DNA of 64,000 nt from QPIN01 sp965224575 (GCA_965224575.1 CBDCZQ010000003.1:124001-188000), one strand, 5' to 3'; shown: positions 42,997 through 52,708, counted from the first letter of the stretch. Translations and numbers: made by a program. Notes: generated by a model not told the origin, from the sequence alone.

Positions 42997-43677
42997 TTAA
43001 AAATTAGCTTTAGTGATACCAAAATAACGAAATGCAGATTTGACCGTCATATTTATTGTCCATTCACTATCATAAAGCCCATAATCAAGCATAGCACTAT
43101 CAACAGAATTTTTCTTTTTAGAAAAGCCAGATACGCTTAATTGAGAAGTACAGTCTGATGAAATACAATCTAAATTAACAACAGTCATAGGAACTTGTTG
43201 ATATCCAACTCGGGTAAAGGCAATTTTTTTATCTTGATTCAAACATTGAATCACTACATTTACTGTGCTAGAAAAACAATAATAAAAACGCCGTGATACA
43301 TTTAATTCAAGCACCACTCTTTTCTGATCAGAAAAGACAAGTGCTTGTTTAACTTTTGCCTCGCGCAAAAACAAGTCTAAATAGGTTCGATACGCCTCAT
43401 GTTGAATCACTTGGTCAGCAACTGTTCTTCCCGTAGCCAGTTTTTCTTTATACAGTTGCTTAGCCAAGTCTCTATAAGCGTTAAGTTTTGCTGTCTGTTC
43501 GGCAACAGAACTTTTTTGCGGTTGACTTAAATCTACATTATTGGGTAATTGGCTATAACTGGTAGCACTAAGAACTTTTTGATAGACAAAACTGGTTTGT
43601 TTAGTTGCAAAAGAAGAGCATGCTGTTAATGAAATTAAGCTCACCAGCAACAAAATTCTCAAAATTAAATCTTTCAC
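42997..43677 (-). CDS. LPP20/FlgP-like lipoprotein
   Basis: A 226-residue lipoprotein with lipobox LTAC at about residue 20. The central region (AKLNAYRDLAKQLYKEKLATG, then VLELNVSRRFYYCF) resembles the LPP20/FlgP family of outer-membrane lipoproteins, which in several proteobacteria are associated with the flagellar basal disc. Four cysteines lie in the C-terminal half (CFSSTVN, CLNQD, CISSDCTS). It is transcribed just before the FlgT-like gene with a 24-bp gap, supporting a shared role in flagellar or surface assembly. Confidence 0.65.
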   Translation of the reverse strand: MKDLILRILLLVSLISLTACSSFATKQTSFVYQKVLSATSYSQLPNNVDLSQPQKSSVAEQTAKLNAYRDLAKQLYKEKLATGRTVADQVIQHEAYRTYLDLFLREAKVKQALVFSDQKRVVLELNVSRRFYYCFSSTVNVVIQCLNQDKKIAFTRVGYQQVPMTVVNLDCISSDCTSQLSVSGFSKKKNSVDSAMLDYGLYDSEWTINMTVKSAFRYFGITKANF

Positions 43678-43736
43678 ACCACGACTCCATTAATTATACC
43701 TTCATTATCTATCGACCAATTAATGTAATTCTTAAA

Positions 43737-44090
43737 TTATTTTTCTATTTCTTCTAACTCCTCCACTCTATCAACAGACCATAACTTTTCTAACTCATAA
43801 AAACCTCTTGCTTCCGCAGTCATAATATGTAGAATAATATCGCCTAAATCGACTAAAACCCAGTCAGAGCCTTGTTCTCCTTCCACACCTAGCAGCGTTA
43901 AATTATTCTCTTTTACTTTCTCTACTATATAAGCGGCTAATGATTTTGAATGTCTTGCTGATGTTGATGTAACCAATACCATATAGTCTGTAACACTGGT
44001 TTTTCCGATAACATCCAGAACAGTAATATCTTGCCCTTTATGATCATCTAAAACGTTTTCTATTAATTTAACTATTTCTTTTGTTTGCAT
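43737..44090 (-). CDS. rsfS: Ribosomal silencing factor RsfS
   Basis: A 117-residue RsfS/Iojap protein with the family core VLDVIGKTSVTDYMVLVTST, SARHSKSLAAYI, GVEGEQGSDWVLVDLGD and HIMTAEARGFYELEKLW. It binds ribosomal protein uL14 and blocks joining of the subunits under nutrient limitation. It is separated from nadD by 79 bp that contain a palindromic repeat; the nadD-rsfS order is conserved in many bacteria. Confidence 0.96.
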   Translation of the reverse strand: MQTKEIVKLIENVLDDHKGQDITVLDVIGKTSVTDYMVLVTSTSARHSKSLAAYIVEKVKENNLTLLGVEGEQGSDWVLVDLGDIILHIMTAEARGFYELEKLWSVDRVEELEEIEK

Positions 44091-44147
44091 TTATTGTCTC
44101 TTTATTTATGTAATCTATTGTTGACTTACTCTATTTTTCAGTATATT

Positions 44148-44184
44148 TGTTGGGTTAACGATAGAGCCGTTAGCCCAACCTACG
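44148..44184. repeat. Palindromic repeat, second copy of the unit at 8427
   Basis: TGTTGGGTTAACGATAGAG followed by CCGTTAGCCCAACCTACG is the inverse of the unit at 8427-8465 with a few substitutions. It extends into the nadD coding region and supplies that gene's last four codons and stop. Confidence 0.75.
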
Positions 44185-44799
44185 TGAGTAGAGTTTGTTT
44201 TTCTTTATATAATTTATTATGACATCTGGTAGTAAATAGCTAGGATTTTGCCCCGTCTCTATCAAAAGTCTAATAGCTGTGGCTGATATGTCTAGTTGAG
44301 TGACTGATTGAAAAAACAAACCGCCTAATTTATCTTGTTTTAAATCTTCTCTATCTTTCACTAATTTGGTCGATAAAAAACCAGAAAGCGGTTGTAGTAT
44401 ATAACCAGGTCTTGTAATAACCACAATATGAGCATAATCAAATAACTGCTGCCATTGATGCCAGCTTGCCAAACCCTCAAAAGCATCCGTCCCAATAATA
44501 AGCAACAATGACCTATCAGGTTTTTCAATCTGCAATGATTTAAGTGTATCAATCATATAGGAATACCCTTCCCTATCCAGTTCTCGCCTGTCTATCACCA
44601 ACTCAGATTGGTTCTGAACAGCTAGTTCCAACATAGCCAAACGCATTTCTGGGAACGTTAAGGGAGTTTCTCTATGCGGCGGTTGTGAACAAGGAATTAA
44701 ACGCACTTCATCCAAAGCAAACAGTTCTTTCACTTCCAAAGCAGTACGTAAATGTCCAAAATGGACAGGATCAAACGTACCACCATAAATACCTATCAT
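44170..44799 (-). CDS. nadD: Nicotinate-mononucleotide adenylyltransferase
   Basis: A 209-residue NadD of the nucleotidyltransferase superfamily: IYGGTFDPVHFGHLRTA near the N-terminus, IPCSQPPHR, and SATAIRLLIETGQ near the C-terminus (the ISST-like motif). It joins ATP and nicotinate mononucleotide to give deamido-NAD in cytoplasmic NAD synthesis. Its start directly abuts the proA stop, so the two are co-translated. The final residues RRLG and the stop codon come from a palindromic repeat, so the natural end was probably extended or replaced. Confidence 0.96.
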   Translation of the reverse strand: MIGIYGGTFDPVHFGHLRTALEVKELFALDEVRLIPCSQPPHRETPLTFPEMRLAMLELAVQNQSELVIDRRELDREGYSYMIDTLKSLQIEKPDRSLLLIIGTDAFEGLASWHQWQQLFDYAHIVVITRPGYILQPLSGFLSTKLVKDREDLKQDKLGGLFFQSVTQLDISATAIRLLIETGQNPSYLLPDVIINYIKKNKLYSRRLG

Positions 44800-46056
44800 T
44801 TAAACTCTTATTTGCCCATCACCCAGCACCACATATTTTAGTGAAGTTAATCCATTTAAGCCTACTGGTCCTCTAGCATGAAGCTTATCAGTACTAATCC
44901 CGATTTCTGCACCCAAGCCATATTCAAAACCATCAGCAAAACGAGTGGATGCATTCACCATGACCGAGCTTGAATCTACTTCGCGTAAAAAACGTCTGAC
45001 TAAGGTATAGTCCTCCGTCACTATCGTTTCAGTATGACCAGAACTATGTTGATTAATATGCTCTATTGCCTCATCCATATCATCTACAATTTTGATTGAT
45101 AAAATGGGGGCTAAATATTCAGTATCCCAATCTTCATTTGTTGCTCTAATACAGCCCGGAATTAACGAACAGGTTTTAAGACACCCCCGTAACTCAACAC
45201 CTTCTTGCTGATATTTTTCTGCCAATAAAGGTAACACGTCTCCAGCTGCACCTTCTGCAATCAACAAAGTTTCCATCGCATTACAAACGCCGTAACGATG
45301 CGTTTTGGCATTAAAAGCGATATCTATCGCCTTAGTTACATCCGCTTTACCATCAATGTAAACATGGCAAATACCATCCAAATGTTTAATCACAGAAATG
45401 GTTGCATCTTGACTAATTCTCTCAATTAACCCTTTTCCACCACGAGGAACAATCACATCAACATACTGGTTCATAGTAATTAATTCTCCCACTGCAGCAC
45501 GGTCTGTTGTTTCCACAACCTGAACTGCCTCCGCTGGTAAGCCTGCTGATTTTAAACCTTCAGTAATACAAGCAGCAATCGCCTGATTAGAGTAAATCGC
45601 TTCAGAACCACCCCTTAAAATACAGGCATTACCCGATTTTAAGCACAAAGCGGCTGCATCCACGGTTACATTAGGTCGTGATTCATAAATAATACCAATC
45701 ACACCCAAAGGAACGCGCATTTGACCGACCTGAATACCACTAGGTCTATAACTAAGGTCTGTAATTTCACCCACGGGATCAGCCAGCGCAGCCACCTGAT
45801 TTAAGCCTTCTATCATCGCATCAATTCTGGCAGGTGTTAACTCAAGCCTGTCCAATAAAGCGGAATCCAGACCATTTTTTTTACCTGCTTCTAAATCTCT
45901 TTGATTTTCAATCGCTAATGCCTCTTTATTATTGGCAATCGCCTCGGCTATTTTTAACAAAGCCATATTTTTTTTACCTGACTCAGCCTTACTTATTTCT
46001 CGACCTGCTTTTCTAGCTTGCAGACCAAGTTGTTGCATATATTCAATAACTTCCAC
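44800..46056 (-). CDS. proA: Gamma-glutamyl phosphate reductase
   Basis: A 418-residue ProA of the aldehyde-dehydrogenase superfamily. It reduces gamma-glutamyl phosphate to glutamate semialdehyde with NADPH in proline synthesis. Conserved segments include VPLGVIGIIYESRPNVT, the active-site cysteine region HRYGVCNAMETLLI, and GFEYGLGAEIGISTDKLHARG. Length is normal for the family. It heads a minus-strand unit proA-nadD-rsfS. proB is not in the window. Confidence 0.97.
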   Translation of the reverse strand: MEVIEYMQQLGLQARKAGREISKAESGKKNMALLKIAEAIANNKEALAIENQRDLEAGKKNGLDSALLDRLELTPARIDAMIEGLNQVAALADPVGEITDLSYRPSGIQVGQMRVPLGVIGIIYESRPNVTVDAAALCLKSGNACILRGGSEAIYSNQAIAACITEGLKSAGLPAEAVQVVETTDRAAVGELITMNQYVDVIVPRGGKGLIERISQDATISVIKHLDGICHVYIDGKADVTKAIDIAFNAKTHRYGVCNAMETLLIAEGAAGDVLPLLAEKYQQEGVELRGCLKTCSLIPGCIRATNEDWDTEYLAPILSIKIVDDMDEAIEHINQHSSGHTETIVTEDYTLVRRFLREVDSSSVMVNASTRFADGFEYGLGAEIGISTDKLHARGPVGLNGLTSLKYVVLGDGQIRV

Positions 46057-46202
46057 AATGTTATGCTCTTTTAATCTATATTTTATACTATTATAAACCA
46101 GCTACCTGTTCGAGAATAGATAATCTATCTAATAAGGTTTGATTAAAAGTGATTGTTTCATCTATAGCTTTCATATTTTAAAATTATTAACTAACCTGGC
46201 TA

Positions 46203-46424
46203 TTAACAAACCACAGGTTTGAGAAAAACTGGTTTATGTGTAATACAAATTCGTAATAAGCGGTTTGGGGTTTTCTCTTCCCTAAATCGTCGACTTAGTC
46301 TGTAACAAAACTCATCAAAATATTCTTGTGTGTACAGGCCTGAGATACCGCAGTAGGTTCCAATCAAATAGCTTTTTAAATTGCCAATCATAATATGAAC
46401 CCGCGGTAACCATTTGCCTACCAA
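46203..46424 (-). pseudogene. ISXO2/IS1595-type transposase, C-terminal remnant
   Basis: The frame gives PRVHIMIGNLKSYLIGTYCG, then YTQEYFDEFCYRLSRRF and NRLLRICITHKPV, which match the last 65 residues of ISXO2-like transposases. The catalytic N-terminal part is absent upstream. A non-functional mobile-element scar. Confidence 0.8.
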
Positions 46425-46754
46425 CGCAACTGATTACATCATCAACTTGGATGGGGTCTATTTTCAACGAACAAACCTGTAGAACTATGAGTGACAGATC
46501 TATTATCTACATGGGTTTATAATACGTATTTTCCTTGATGCAAGCTGATTTAAGATGATTAAGAAAATGTCTCTGGCTCGGTGTTTTAAAAAAAAGATTG
46601 CAGTTGACCGGTTCTGGGGCAATGCTCTGTCGGTTTGAGGTATAAGTACCCAAGTAAAATTAATTCAACAATTTTACTTGGGTACTTAGATGGTAATTCT
46701 TTGAAAATTACAATTTTTGCTCTAAACCCTTGTCAAGCTGAGTAGTTACGTTTT
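46425..46754. other. Spacer between the ISXO2 remnant and nasA
   Basis: No gene is supported here. It contains a 46-bp perfect palindrome (listed separately) and AT-rich flanks leading to the nasA stop codon. Confidence 0.45.
46643..46688. repeat. 46-bp palindrome with perfect 19-bp arms
   Basis: TAAGTACCCAAGTAAAATT (46643-46661) is exactly inverted at 46670-46688 with an 8-base loop. It lies 67 bp past the nasA stop and could act as a bidirectional terminator. Its outer bases (GGTATAAGTAC ... GTACTTAG) match those of the family D element at 40146, suggesting a solo or collapsed relative. Confidence 0.7.
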
Positions 46755-49388
46755 TTAACCGGAAATAATTTTCTTTAATTCAGGGATACAAGAACCACAA
46801 TTTGTCCCAGCTTTAAGTAAAGTGCCAATCTCTTCAACCGTTTTGGCTGAACCACAAGAAATAGCATCTTTAATCGTATTTTCCCCGACTCCAAAACAAG
46901 CACAAATCATTGGCCCTGTATTGGGAAGCCCTGCACCTGGTTTTCCTGCTAATAAACTTATTCGCATTTCATCGCTTAATTCTTGCTCAGAAAAAAGCTG
47001 GCTTAACCATGATCTTGCTGGTAAATCATGTTTGGCAGAGATAAAAATAATGCTTTCCAGTTTATTGTCAATTATTTTCCCTGCACGAAATCGCTTTGCG
47101 CTTTGATCAGAAAATTCTAACCATTCGCCTTCTTTGCCTAGTTGATTTTTTGCCCAACAAGAAAAATCTTCGATGCTAGTTTCACCTGCTAATTCATAGC
47201 GCCAAAATTGTTCGCCTTTAATCTTTACCCAATACTCCGAATCACTGGGTATTAAAGGTGTTCGGGAGAACATGAATCCGTACCAAACTGGCTGGTACGG
47301 CGCTACTTTGATGGGCGTATGTTTTGATTCTGGCTGCCCAGAAATAGGATCAACCACTGGATTAACTAGTGCGTTAACCCGACCCTTTGAGGCAAGAAAA
47401 TCATTCCAGTGCATAGGCACAAAAACGCTCCCTACTCCCTGTTCTTCAGTTATAACTACTCTAGCCAGCATGTTTCCCCATAGACTATCTAACCTAGCTA
47501 AACTACCCTCGACTAAATCATATGCATTGGCATCAACAGGGTGAATTTGTAAAATAGGCTCAGAGATATGTGCATTTAGCCTTGCTGATCTAGCTGTGCG
47601 TGTCATGGTGTGCCACTGGTCACGTATACGACCGGTATTAAGAATAAAAGGATGTTCTTTGCTGATTGCATTCACTGGTGCGCGTGGTGTTATTGCAATA
47701 AACTGTGCTTTGCCTGTTGCGGTAAAAAACTGTTTATCTTCAAATAACCGAGGTGTTCCTTTTGGTTTTTCAGCTGTAACAGGCCATTGGACAGGAACTA
47801 GGTCATCATATTGCTTATCGCTAATCTCAGCTAAACCACTAATATCAAAATCACGTTTACCGTTATTTTCAAAGCCGGAAAGGGCAGCATGTTCTCTAAA
47901 AATTTCTGCGGATGATTGATAATTAAATGCTTCTCCAAACCCCATTCGTTTAGCAACTTCCGATAATATCCACCAATCTTCTTCTGCTTCACCCGGGTGT
48001 GGCAAGAAGTTACGTTGATGGGAAATACGACGCTCAGAATTGGTGACTGTTCCGCATTTTTCGCCCCAAGCTAGTGCGGGCAATAAAATATCGGCACGCG
48101 CAACAGTCCCAGTATTTAATTCACATTCAGAGACAATCACTAATTCACATGTTTCTATTGCCCTACGAACTACGTCGGCATTTGGCAGGGTAACAACGGG
48201 GTTAGTTGCGATCACCCAGATAGCTTTGATTTTACCACTGGCTATATTTTCAAACATCTCTACCGCTTGTGCGCCTACTGTTGATGCTAGTTTATCTGTT
48301 TGCCAAAAACGAGAGACTAAATCATGATGTATTGGATTATCCAATTCCATATGAGCGGCTAATTGATTACTTAATGCCCCCACTTCGCGCCCACCCATTG
48401 CATTGGGTTGGCCGGTAATTGAGAAAGGCCCCATTGCTGGTTTGCCTATCCGCCCAGTGGCTAAATGACAATTAATAATACTGTTTGATTTATCTGTACC
48501 TGATGAAGATTGATTTACCCCTTGAGAGTAAAGAGTGACAACTTTTTCAGTCTTTACAAACAGCTGAAAAAATTGCTCAACATCCTGCTCAGATAAGTCA
48601 CACGCATGAGCAGCGTCTGCTATTGATTGTTCTGCGGAAATTAATGCTTCTGTCAAGCCTTCGGTATGCTGATTAACAAAATCCCAATCTATGCATTGCT
48701 GTTGCTTGATATGGCTAAGCAGTCCATTGAATAAGCTGGCATCCGACCCAGGTTTAAGTGGTAAATGAAGATCTGCAATATCACATGTCGCGGTTTTTCT
48801 CGGATCAATCACCACTGTTTTTAAATTAGGACGTTGTTGTTTCGCTTTAACGATTCGCTGATAAACAATAGGGTGACACCATGCCGTATTAGAGCCTTCA
48901 ATAACGATTAAATCAGCAAGTTCCAAGTCTTCATAATTTCCTGGTACTGAGTCGCTGCCAAAAGCACGTTTATAGCCAGCAACGGCAGATGACATGCATA
49001 AGCGAGAGTTAGTATCAATATTTGCACTGCCGATAAAGCCCTTCATCAGCTTGTTAGCAACATAATAGTCTTCGGTTAATAATTGCCCTGAGACATAAAA
49101 TGCTACTGCATCGGCACCATGTTTTTTAATCACTTCTTTTAAGCCAGTAGATACTGCATCTAATGCATTATCCCATGATGTTTTCTCACCATTGACGTGC
49201 GGATGAAGCAAACGATCTTCCAGACCAATGGTATCGGCTAAGGTTGAACCTTTTGAGCATAACCGTCCAAAATTTGCCGGATGGGATTTATCACCTTTAA
49301 TGGAAATAGTCCCATTTTGTTCTTTTGTTGCTTGTACCCCACAGCCTACACCACAGTATGGACAGGTTGTTAAACTTGTTGTTGTCAT
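46755..49388 (-). CDS. nasA: Assimilatory nitrate reductase catalytic subunit with C-terminal BFD domain
   Basis: An 877-residue molybdo-bis-MGD oxidoreductase of the cytoplasmic NasA type. N-terminal [4Fe-4S] motif CPYCGVGCGV with a downstream LCSKGSTLA (fourth Cys); cofactor-binding segments include RLCMSSAVAGYKRAFG, SNTAWCHPI and GTVTNSERRISHQR. The last 50 residues form a BFD-type [2Fe-2S] domain (MICACFGVGENTI and GTNCGSCIPELKKI), as in Klebsiella-type NasA. It reduces nitrate to nitrite for biosynthesis, drawing electrons from the FAD protein encoded 6 bp upstream. No NirBD nitrite reductase gene is present in the window. Confidence 0.93.
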   Translation of the reverse strand: MTTTSLTTCPYCGVGCGVQATKEQNGTISIKGDKSHPANFGRLCSKGSTLADTIGLEDRLLHPHVNGEKTSWDNALDAVSTGLKEVIKKHGADAVAFYVSGQLLTEDYYVANKLMKGFIGSANIDTNSRLCMSSAVAGYKRAFGSDSVPGNYEDLELADLIVIEGSNTAWCHPIVYQRIVKAKQQRPNLKTVVIDPRKTATCDIADLHLPLKPGSDASLFNGLLSHIKQQQCIDWDFVNQHTEGLTEALISAEQSIADAAHACDLSEQDVEQFFQLFVKTEKVVTLYSQGVNQSSSGTDKSNSIINCHLATGRIGKPAMGPFSITGQPNAMGGREVGALSNQLAAHMELDNPIHHDLVSRFWQTDKLASTVGAQAVEMFENIASGKIKAIWVIATNPVVTLPNADVVRRAIETCELVIVSECELNTGTVARADILLPALAWGEKCGTVTNSERRISHQRNFLPHPGEAEEDWWILSEVAKRMGFGEAFNYQSSAEIFREHAALSGFENNGKRDFDISGLAEISDKQYDDLVPVQWPVTAEKPKGTPRLFEDKQFFTATGKAQFIAITPRAPVNAISKEHPFILNTGRIRDQWHTMTRTARSARLNAHISEPILQIHPVDANAYDLVEGSLARLDSLWGNMLARVVITEEQGVGSVFVPMHWNDFLASKGRVNALVNPVVDPISGQPESKHTPIKVAPYQPVWYGFMFSRTPLIPSDSEYWVKIKGEQFWRYELAGETSIEDFSCWAKNQLGKEGEWLEFSDQSAKRFRAGKIIDNKLESIIFISAKHDLPARSWLSQLFSEQELSDEMRISLLAGKPGAGLPNTGPMICACFGVGENTIKDAISCGSAKTVEEIGTLLKAGTNCGSCIPELKKIISG

Positions 49389-49394
49389 TAATTA

Positions 49395-50615
49395 TTAATC
49401 CTGTGGTGCTTCAATATGGTGCTGTCCAAAAAGGATATTTTCACGTATCTCAGAAATATCTTGCCCCTCGGTTAGTAGCGAAAAGTACCACAAGCCATCG
49501 GTGGTTTCACCATAAAGCACAATACCTATAATCAAGTTATTTTTAATCACTAATTTTTTATAGATATGACGTGCTGCATCTTTAAATACTATATCCTCAG
49601 TGCTATCATCACCGATAAAATCACCTGCTGAAAACAAGTCAATCCCTGTTACTTTTAATTTAGTCGAGGTGGCACTGCTAACGTAGCTGGCGATAGCCAT
49701 ATCAACCAGATGATTAGCACAGACTTTAGCCTGTTCAAATAAAGGAGCAACCAGCCCAAAGGTTTTTTCACGGTGCTGTACACATTCTCCCACTGCATAA
49801 ATAGTCGGGGTGTAGGTTTGTAAAGTATCATCGACCAAAATACCACGATCACATTGAATGCCAGATGCTTGCGCCAGCGAAATATTAGGACGTACCCCAA
49901 TGGCCATAATCACCAGGTCAGCTTTAACTTCCAAACCATCTTTAAAGCGTATTTTTTCAACGCGCCCATCACCTAACAAAGCCTCAGTATGATGATTCAT
50001 CAAAAAATGCATCCCTTTTTGTTCCAGTTCTTCTCGCATTAAATCAGCCGCTTGCTGATCTAGCTGTTGACTCATTAAGGTATTGTTTCTGTGTACGACT
50101 GAAACATTCATTCCTTGTATCATCAGTCCATTAGCAGCTTCTAATCCTAGCAAACCACCGCCGATTACAATTGCATTTTTATGGGTTTTAGCTGTTTCGA
50201 TCATGACATTAACGTCATTAATATCCCGAAAACTGATGACTCCTTCTAGGTTATGGCCAGGAATATCAAGCATCACAGGTACTGAACCCGTGGCAATAAT
50301 TAAACGATCATAATTGGCAACCGTGCCATCATCCGCAAGCACTTGTTGCTGGACACGGTCAATTTTAGTAATGGTTTTACCTGTGTATAAGGTGATTTTA
50401 TTGTCTTGATACCATTGCAAATCATTAATGATAATTTCACTTAGCTTTTTATCACCAGCAAGCACAGGAGAGAGCATAATGCGATTGTAGTTGCCGTGTG
50501 GCTCTGCACCAAATACGGTAATATCAAATTTATCAGGCGACAGTTTTAATAGCTCATCTACTGTTCTCATGCCGGCCATACCGTTACCGATAAGGACTAG
50601 TTTTTGTTTCATCAT
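49395..50615 (-). CDS. nasB: FAD/NAD(P)-dependent reductase, NasB-like electron donor
   Basis: A 406-residue pyridine-nucleotide-disulfide-oxidoreductase-type flavoprotein: FAD motif LVLIGNGMAGMRTVDEL at residues 5-21, NAD motif NAIVIGGGLLGLEAANGL about 148-165, and the second FAD motif TIYAVGECVQHR. It resembles the N-terminal half of NirB and the NasB partner of assimilatory nitrate reductase, without the siroheme domain. It would pass electrons from NAD(P)H to NasA. The stop lies 6 bp before the nasA start. Two ATGs (50615, 50612) are possible; no strong ribosome binding site is seen. Confidence 0.85.
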   Translation of the reverse strand: MMKQKLVLIGNGMAGMRTVDELLKLSPDKFDITVFGAEPHGNYNRIMLSPVLAGDKKLSEIIINDLQWYQDNKITLYTGKTITKIDRVQQQVLADDGTVANYDRLIIATGSVPVMLDIPGHNLEGVISFRDINDVNVMIETAKTHKNAIVIGGGLLGLEAANGLMIQGMNVSVVHRNNTLMSQQLDQQAADLMREELEQKGMHFLMNHHTEALLGDGRVEKIRFKDGLEVKADLVIMAIGVRPNISLAQASGIQCDRGILVDDTLQTYTPTIYAVGECVQHREKTFGLVAPLFEQAKVCANHLVDMAIASYVSSATSTKLKVTGIDLFSAGDFIGDDSTEDIVFKDAARHIYKKLVIKNNLIIGIVLYGETTDGLWYFSLLTEGQDISEIRENILFGQHHIEAPQD

Positions 50616-50861
50616 TAAAAAATTACTTTTGGATACTTTTAATTAGCTGAGAATAAAAAAGGTTAATTTATACTTTGCTCAGTTACGAGTGCAAAGTATA
50701 GAAGCAAGCAAATACTAAGCCAAGTGATGCCGAGTAATTGAACCACCCCTCCCTTCTTATAAATTTAAAATCAACTTTCCGACCTTTATTTCACACTATA
50801 TTAAGATATAATAAACTGAAATTAAATATATCTAACAACGATTATTAAGATGGGTTCCACT

Positions 50862-51219
50862 ATGTTTTTTACAAAGAATTTCTCTTATCTCTGATTTTAG
50901 CAACTACTTTAAGTATAGTTGCAATAACAAGCAGTGCTGCAGGTAAAATTGAAAAGCAACAATGGAAGAAGTAACTTATGCCATTGGAACTTCCCTATAA
51001 GTATGCTGAAGAAACCATTTTAAACCTTCTTAGAAAAACCAAACAAATTGCAAAAGAAATAGAAGTTACTCGTCTTGGTCCACAAAAATGAAAGCATCAG
51101 CACAAATGAAGAAGGCTAAATTTGCTGTTCGAAAAGATGAAATGGACAAAGCAAAAGAACATGTTGAAGCAGGTGTAAAACATTATCAAGTTCTTCGTAA
51201 AATATTTTACGATTTCTAG
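50862..51219 (+). pseudogene. Decayed small exported protein
   Basis: A start ATGTTTTTTACAAAG is followed in a second frame by a signal-peptide core FLLSLILATTLSIVAITSSA and AGKIEKQQWKK, then stop. Helical segments follow in other frames: LPYKYAEETILNLLRKTKQI, then, after another stop, MKASAQMKKAKFAVRKDEMD and EHVEAGVKHYQVLRK. Together they look like a small Lys/Glu/His-rich helical secreted protein, possibly of the small metal-binding kind, broken by at least two frame changes. The family assignment is tentative. Confidence 0.45.
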
Positions 51220-51413
51220 AGTAGATTCTATTTTTACAGGTCGAGGCATTAAAGATCTCGGCTTGGAATTCAACTTGGTTTTCTCTCCCATACCCCTAAA
51301 GCTATATTTTCTTAGTACTTTGCCAATTTTATTACAATCCTATTCCTGAGTTTATTAAACTTACTTTATAATACAAGTAATCACCAACTTTTAAATATAA
51401 AGGAAAAATTAAT

Positions 51414-52589
51414 ATGTCTATAAAAAAAATGGTTGACCTAGATTTATCGGGTAAACGCGTTTTAATTCGCCAAGATTTAAACGTTCCTGTCAAAGATGGC
51501 AAAGTAACCAGTGACTTAAGAATTCAAGCAAGTATCCCTACTATTAAACAGGCATTAGAAGCAGGTGCATCTGTTATGGTTATGTCTCATTTAGGTCGCC
51601 CTGTTGAAGGTGAATTTGATGAATCTTCTAGTTTAAAACCAGTCGCTAAACAGTTATCTCATTTACTTGGAAAACCAGTACGACTAGAAAAAAAATGGTT
51701 AGAAGGTATTGACGTTAATGCAGGGGAAGTCGTTCTTTGTGAGAACGTTCGTTTTAATGTTGGAGAAAAGAAAAATAATGACGAGTTAGGAAAAAAAATG
51801 GCTGCACTATGCGACATTTTTGTTATGGATGCTTTCGGTACAGCCCATAGAGCACAAGCATCAACTCATAGTGTTGCTAAATTTGCCCCAGTCGCATGTG
51901 CCGGACCTTTATTAGCAAATGAATTAGAGGCTTTAGCTAAAGCCTTAAATCAACCAGCAAAGCCACTAGTTGCAATTGTGGGTGGCTCAAAAGTCTCTAC
52001 CAAACTGACCGTATTAGAATCGTTATCTACCAAAGTAGATCAACTTATTGTTGGTGGCGGTATTGCGAATACTTTTATCGCCGCAGCCGGATTTCCAGTT
52101 GGAAAATCGCTTTATGAAGAAGATTTATTAGACGAAGCAAACCGGTTAATGGCAGCGGCAAAAAAAGCGGGATCAGATATTCCTGTTCCAATTGATGTTG
52201 TTTGTGCCAAAGAGTTTTCTGATACTGCTAAGGCCACGGTAAAAAATGTTGCTGATGTTGAAGCTGATGATTTGATTTTAGACATCGGGCCAGAAACGGC
52301 TAAACAATACGCTGAAATTCTAAAAACTTCAGGAACGATTGTTTGGAATGGACCGGTAGGTGTTTTTGAAATTGATCAATTTGCTCATGGAACAAAATCT
52401 ATGGCAGAAGCCATTGCAGAAAGCCCTGCTTTTTCTATCGCGGGTGGAGGTGATACATTAGCAGCAATTGATAAATATAATATTAAAGATAAAGTTTCTT
52501 ACACGTCAACAGGTGGTGGCGCTTTTCTAGAATTTTTAGAGGGTAAAAAACTACCTGCTGTAGCAATGCTAGAAGAACGAAACCAATAA
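51414..52589 (+). CDS. pgk: Phosphoglycerate kinase
   Basis: A 391-residue Pgk, full length. The N-terminal substrate-binding segment is DLSGKRVLIRQDLNVPVKDG (the usual Val-Arg-x-Asp-Asn-Val-Pro motif). Also present are MVMSHLGRP, the inter-domain VAIVGGSKVSTK and the C-terminal nucleotide loop SIAGGGDTLAAI. It transfers phosphate from 1,3-bisphosphoglycerate to ADP in glycolysis and runs in reverse in gluconeogenesis or CO2 fixation. An AAGGA site precedes the ATG. It stands alone, without gap or fba next to it. Confidence 0.98.
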   Translation: MSIKKMVDLDLSGKRVLIRQDLNVPVKDGKVTSDLRIQASIPTIKQALEAGASVMVMSHLGRPVEGEFDESSSLKPVAKQLSHLLGKPVRLEKKWLEGIDVNAGEVVLCENVRFNVGEKKNNDELGKKMAALCDIFVMDAFGTAHRAQASTHSVAKFAPVACAGPLLANELEALAKALNQPAKPLVAIVGGSKVSTKLTVLESLSTKVDQLIVGGGIANTFIAAAGFPVGKSLYEEDLLDEANRLMAAAKKAGSDIPVPIDVVCAKEFSDTAKATVKNVADVEADDLILDIGPETAKQYAEILKTSGTIVWNGPVGVFEIDQFAHGTKSMAEAIAESPAFSIAGGGDTLAAIDKYNIKDKVSYTSTGGGAFLEFLEGKKLPAVAMLEERNQ

Positions 52590-52630
52590 TAATCTACAGT
52601 CTCTAATTTACCTTTTTTAACAATATATTT

Positions 52631-52669
52631 AGGGGGTTGGTTAGCTATTTTTTAGTAATCCAACCCTCT
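52631..52669 (+). terminator. Hairpin between pgk and the convergent small gene
   Basis: GGGTTGG (52634-52640) pairs with CCAACCC (52660-52666), with weaker outer pairing. It lies about 45 bp past the pgk stop between convergent genes and may terminate both. No U-tract on the pgk side. Confidence 0.45.
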
Positions 52670-52708
52670 CCTAAGTTAACAATACAGCAGGTTACTTCTT
52701 TCCTCTAC

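Noticed and set aside
47272..48327. Several plus-strand frames opposite nasA
   Set aside because: They are antisense to a well-supported gene, with no recognisable domains.
51097..51291. A small minus-strand membrane-like protein
   Set aside because: It is the reverse of the decayed exported-protein gene, and its hydrophobicity reflects Lys/Glu codons read backwards.
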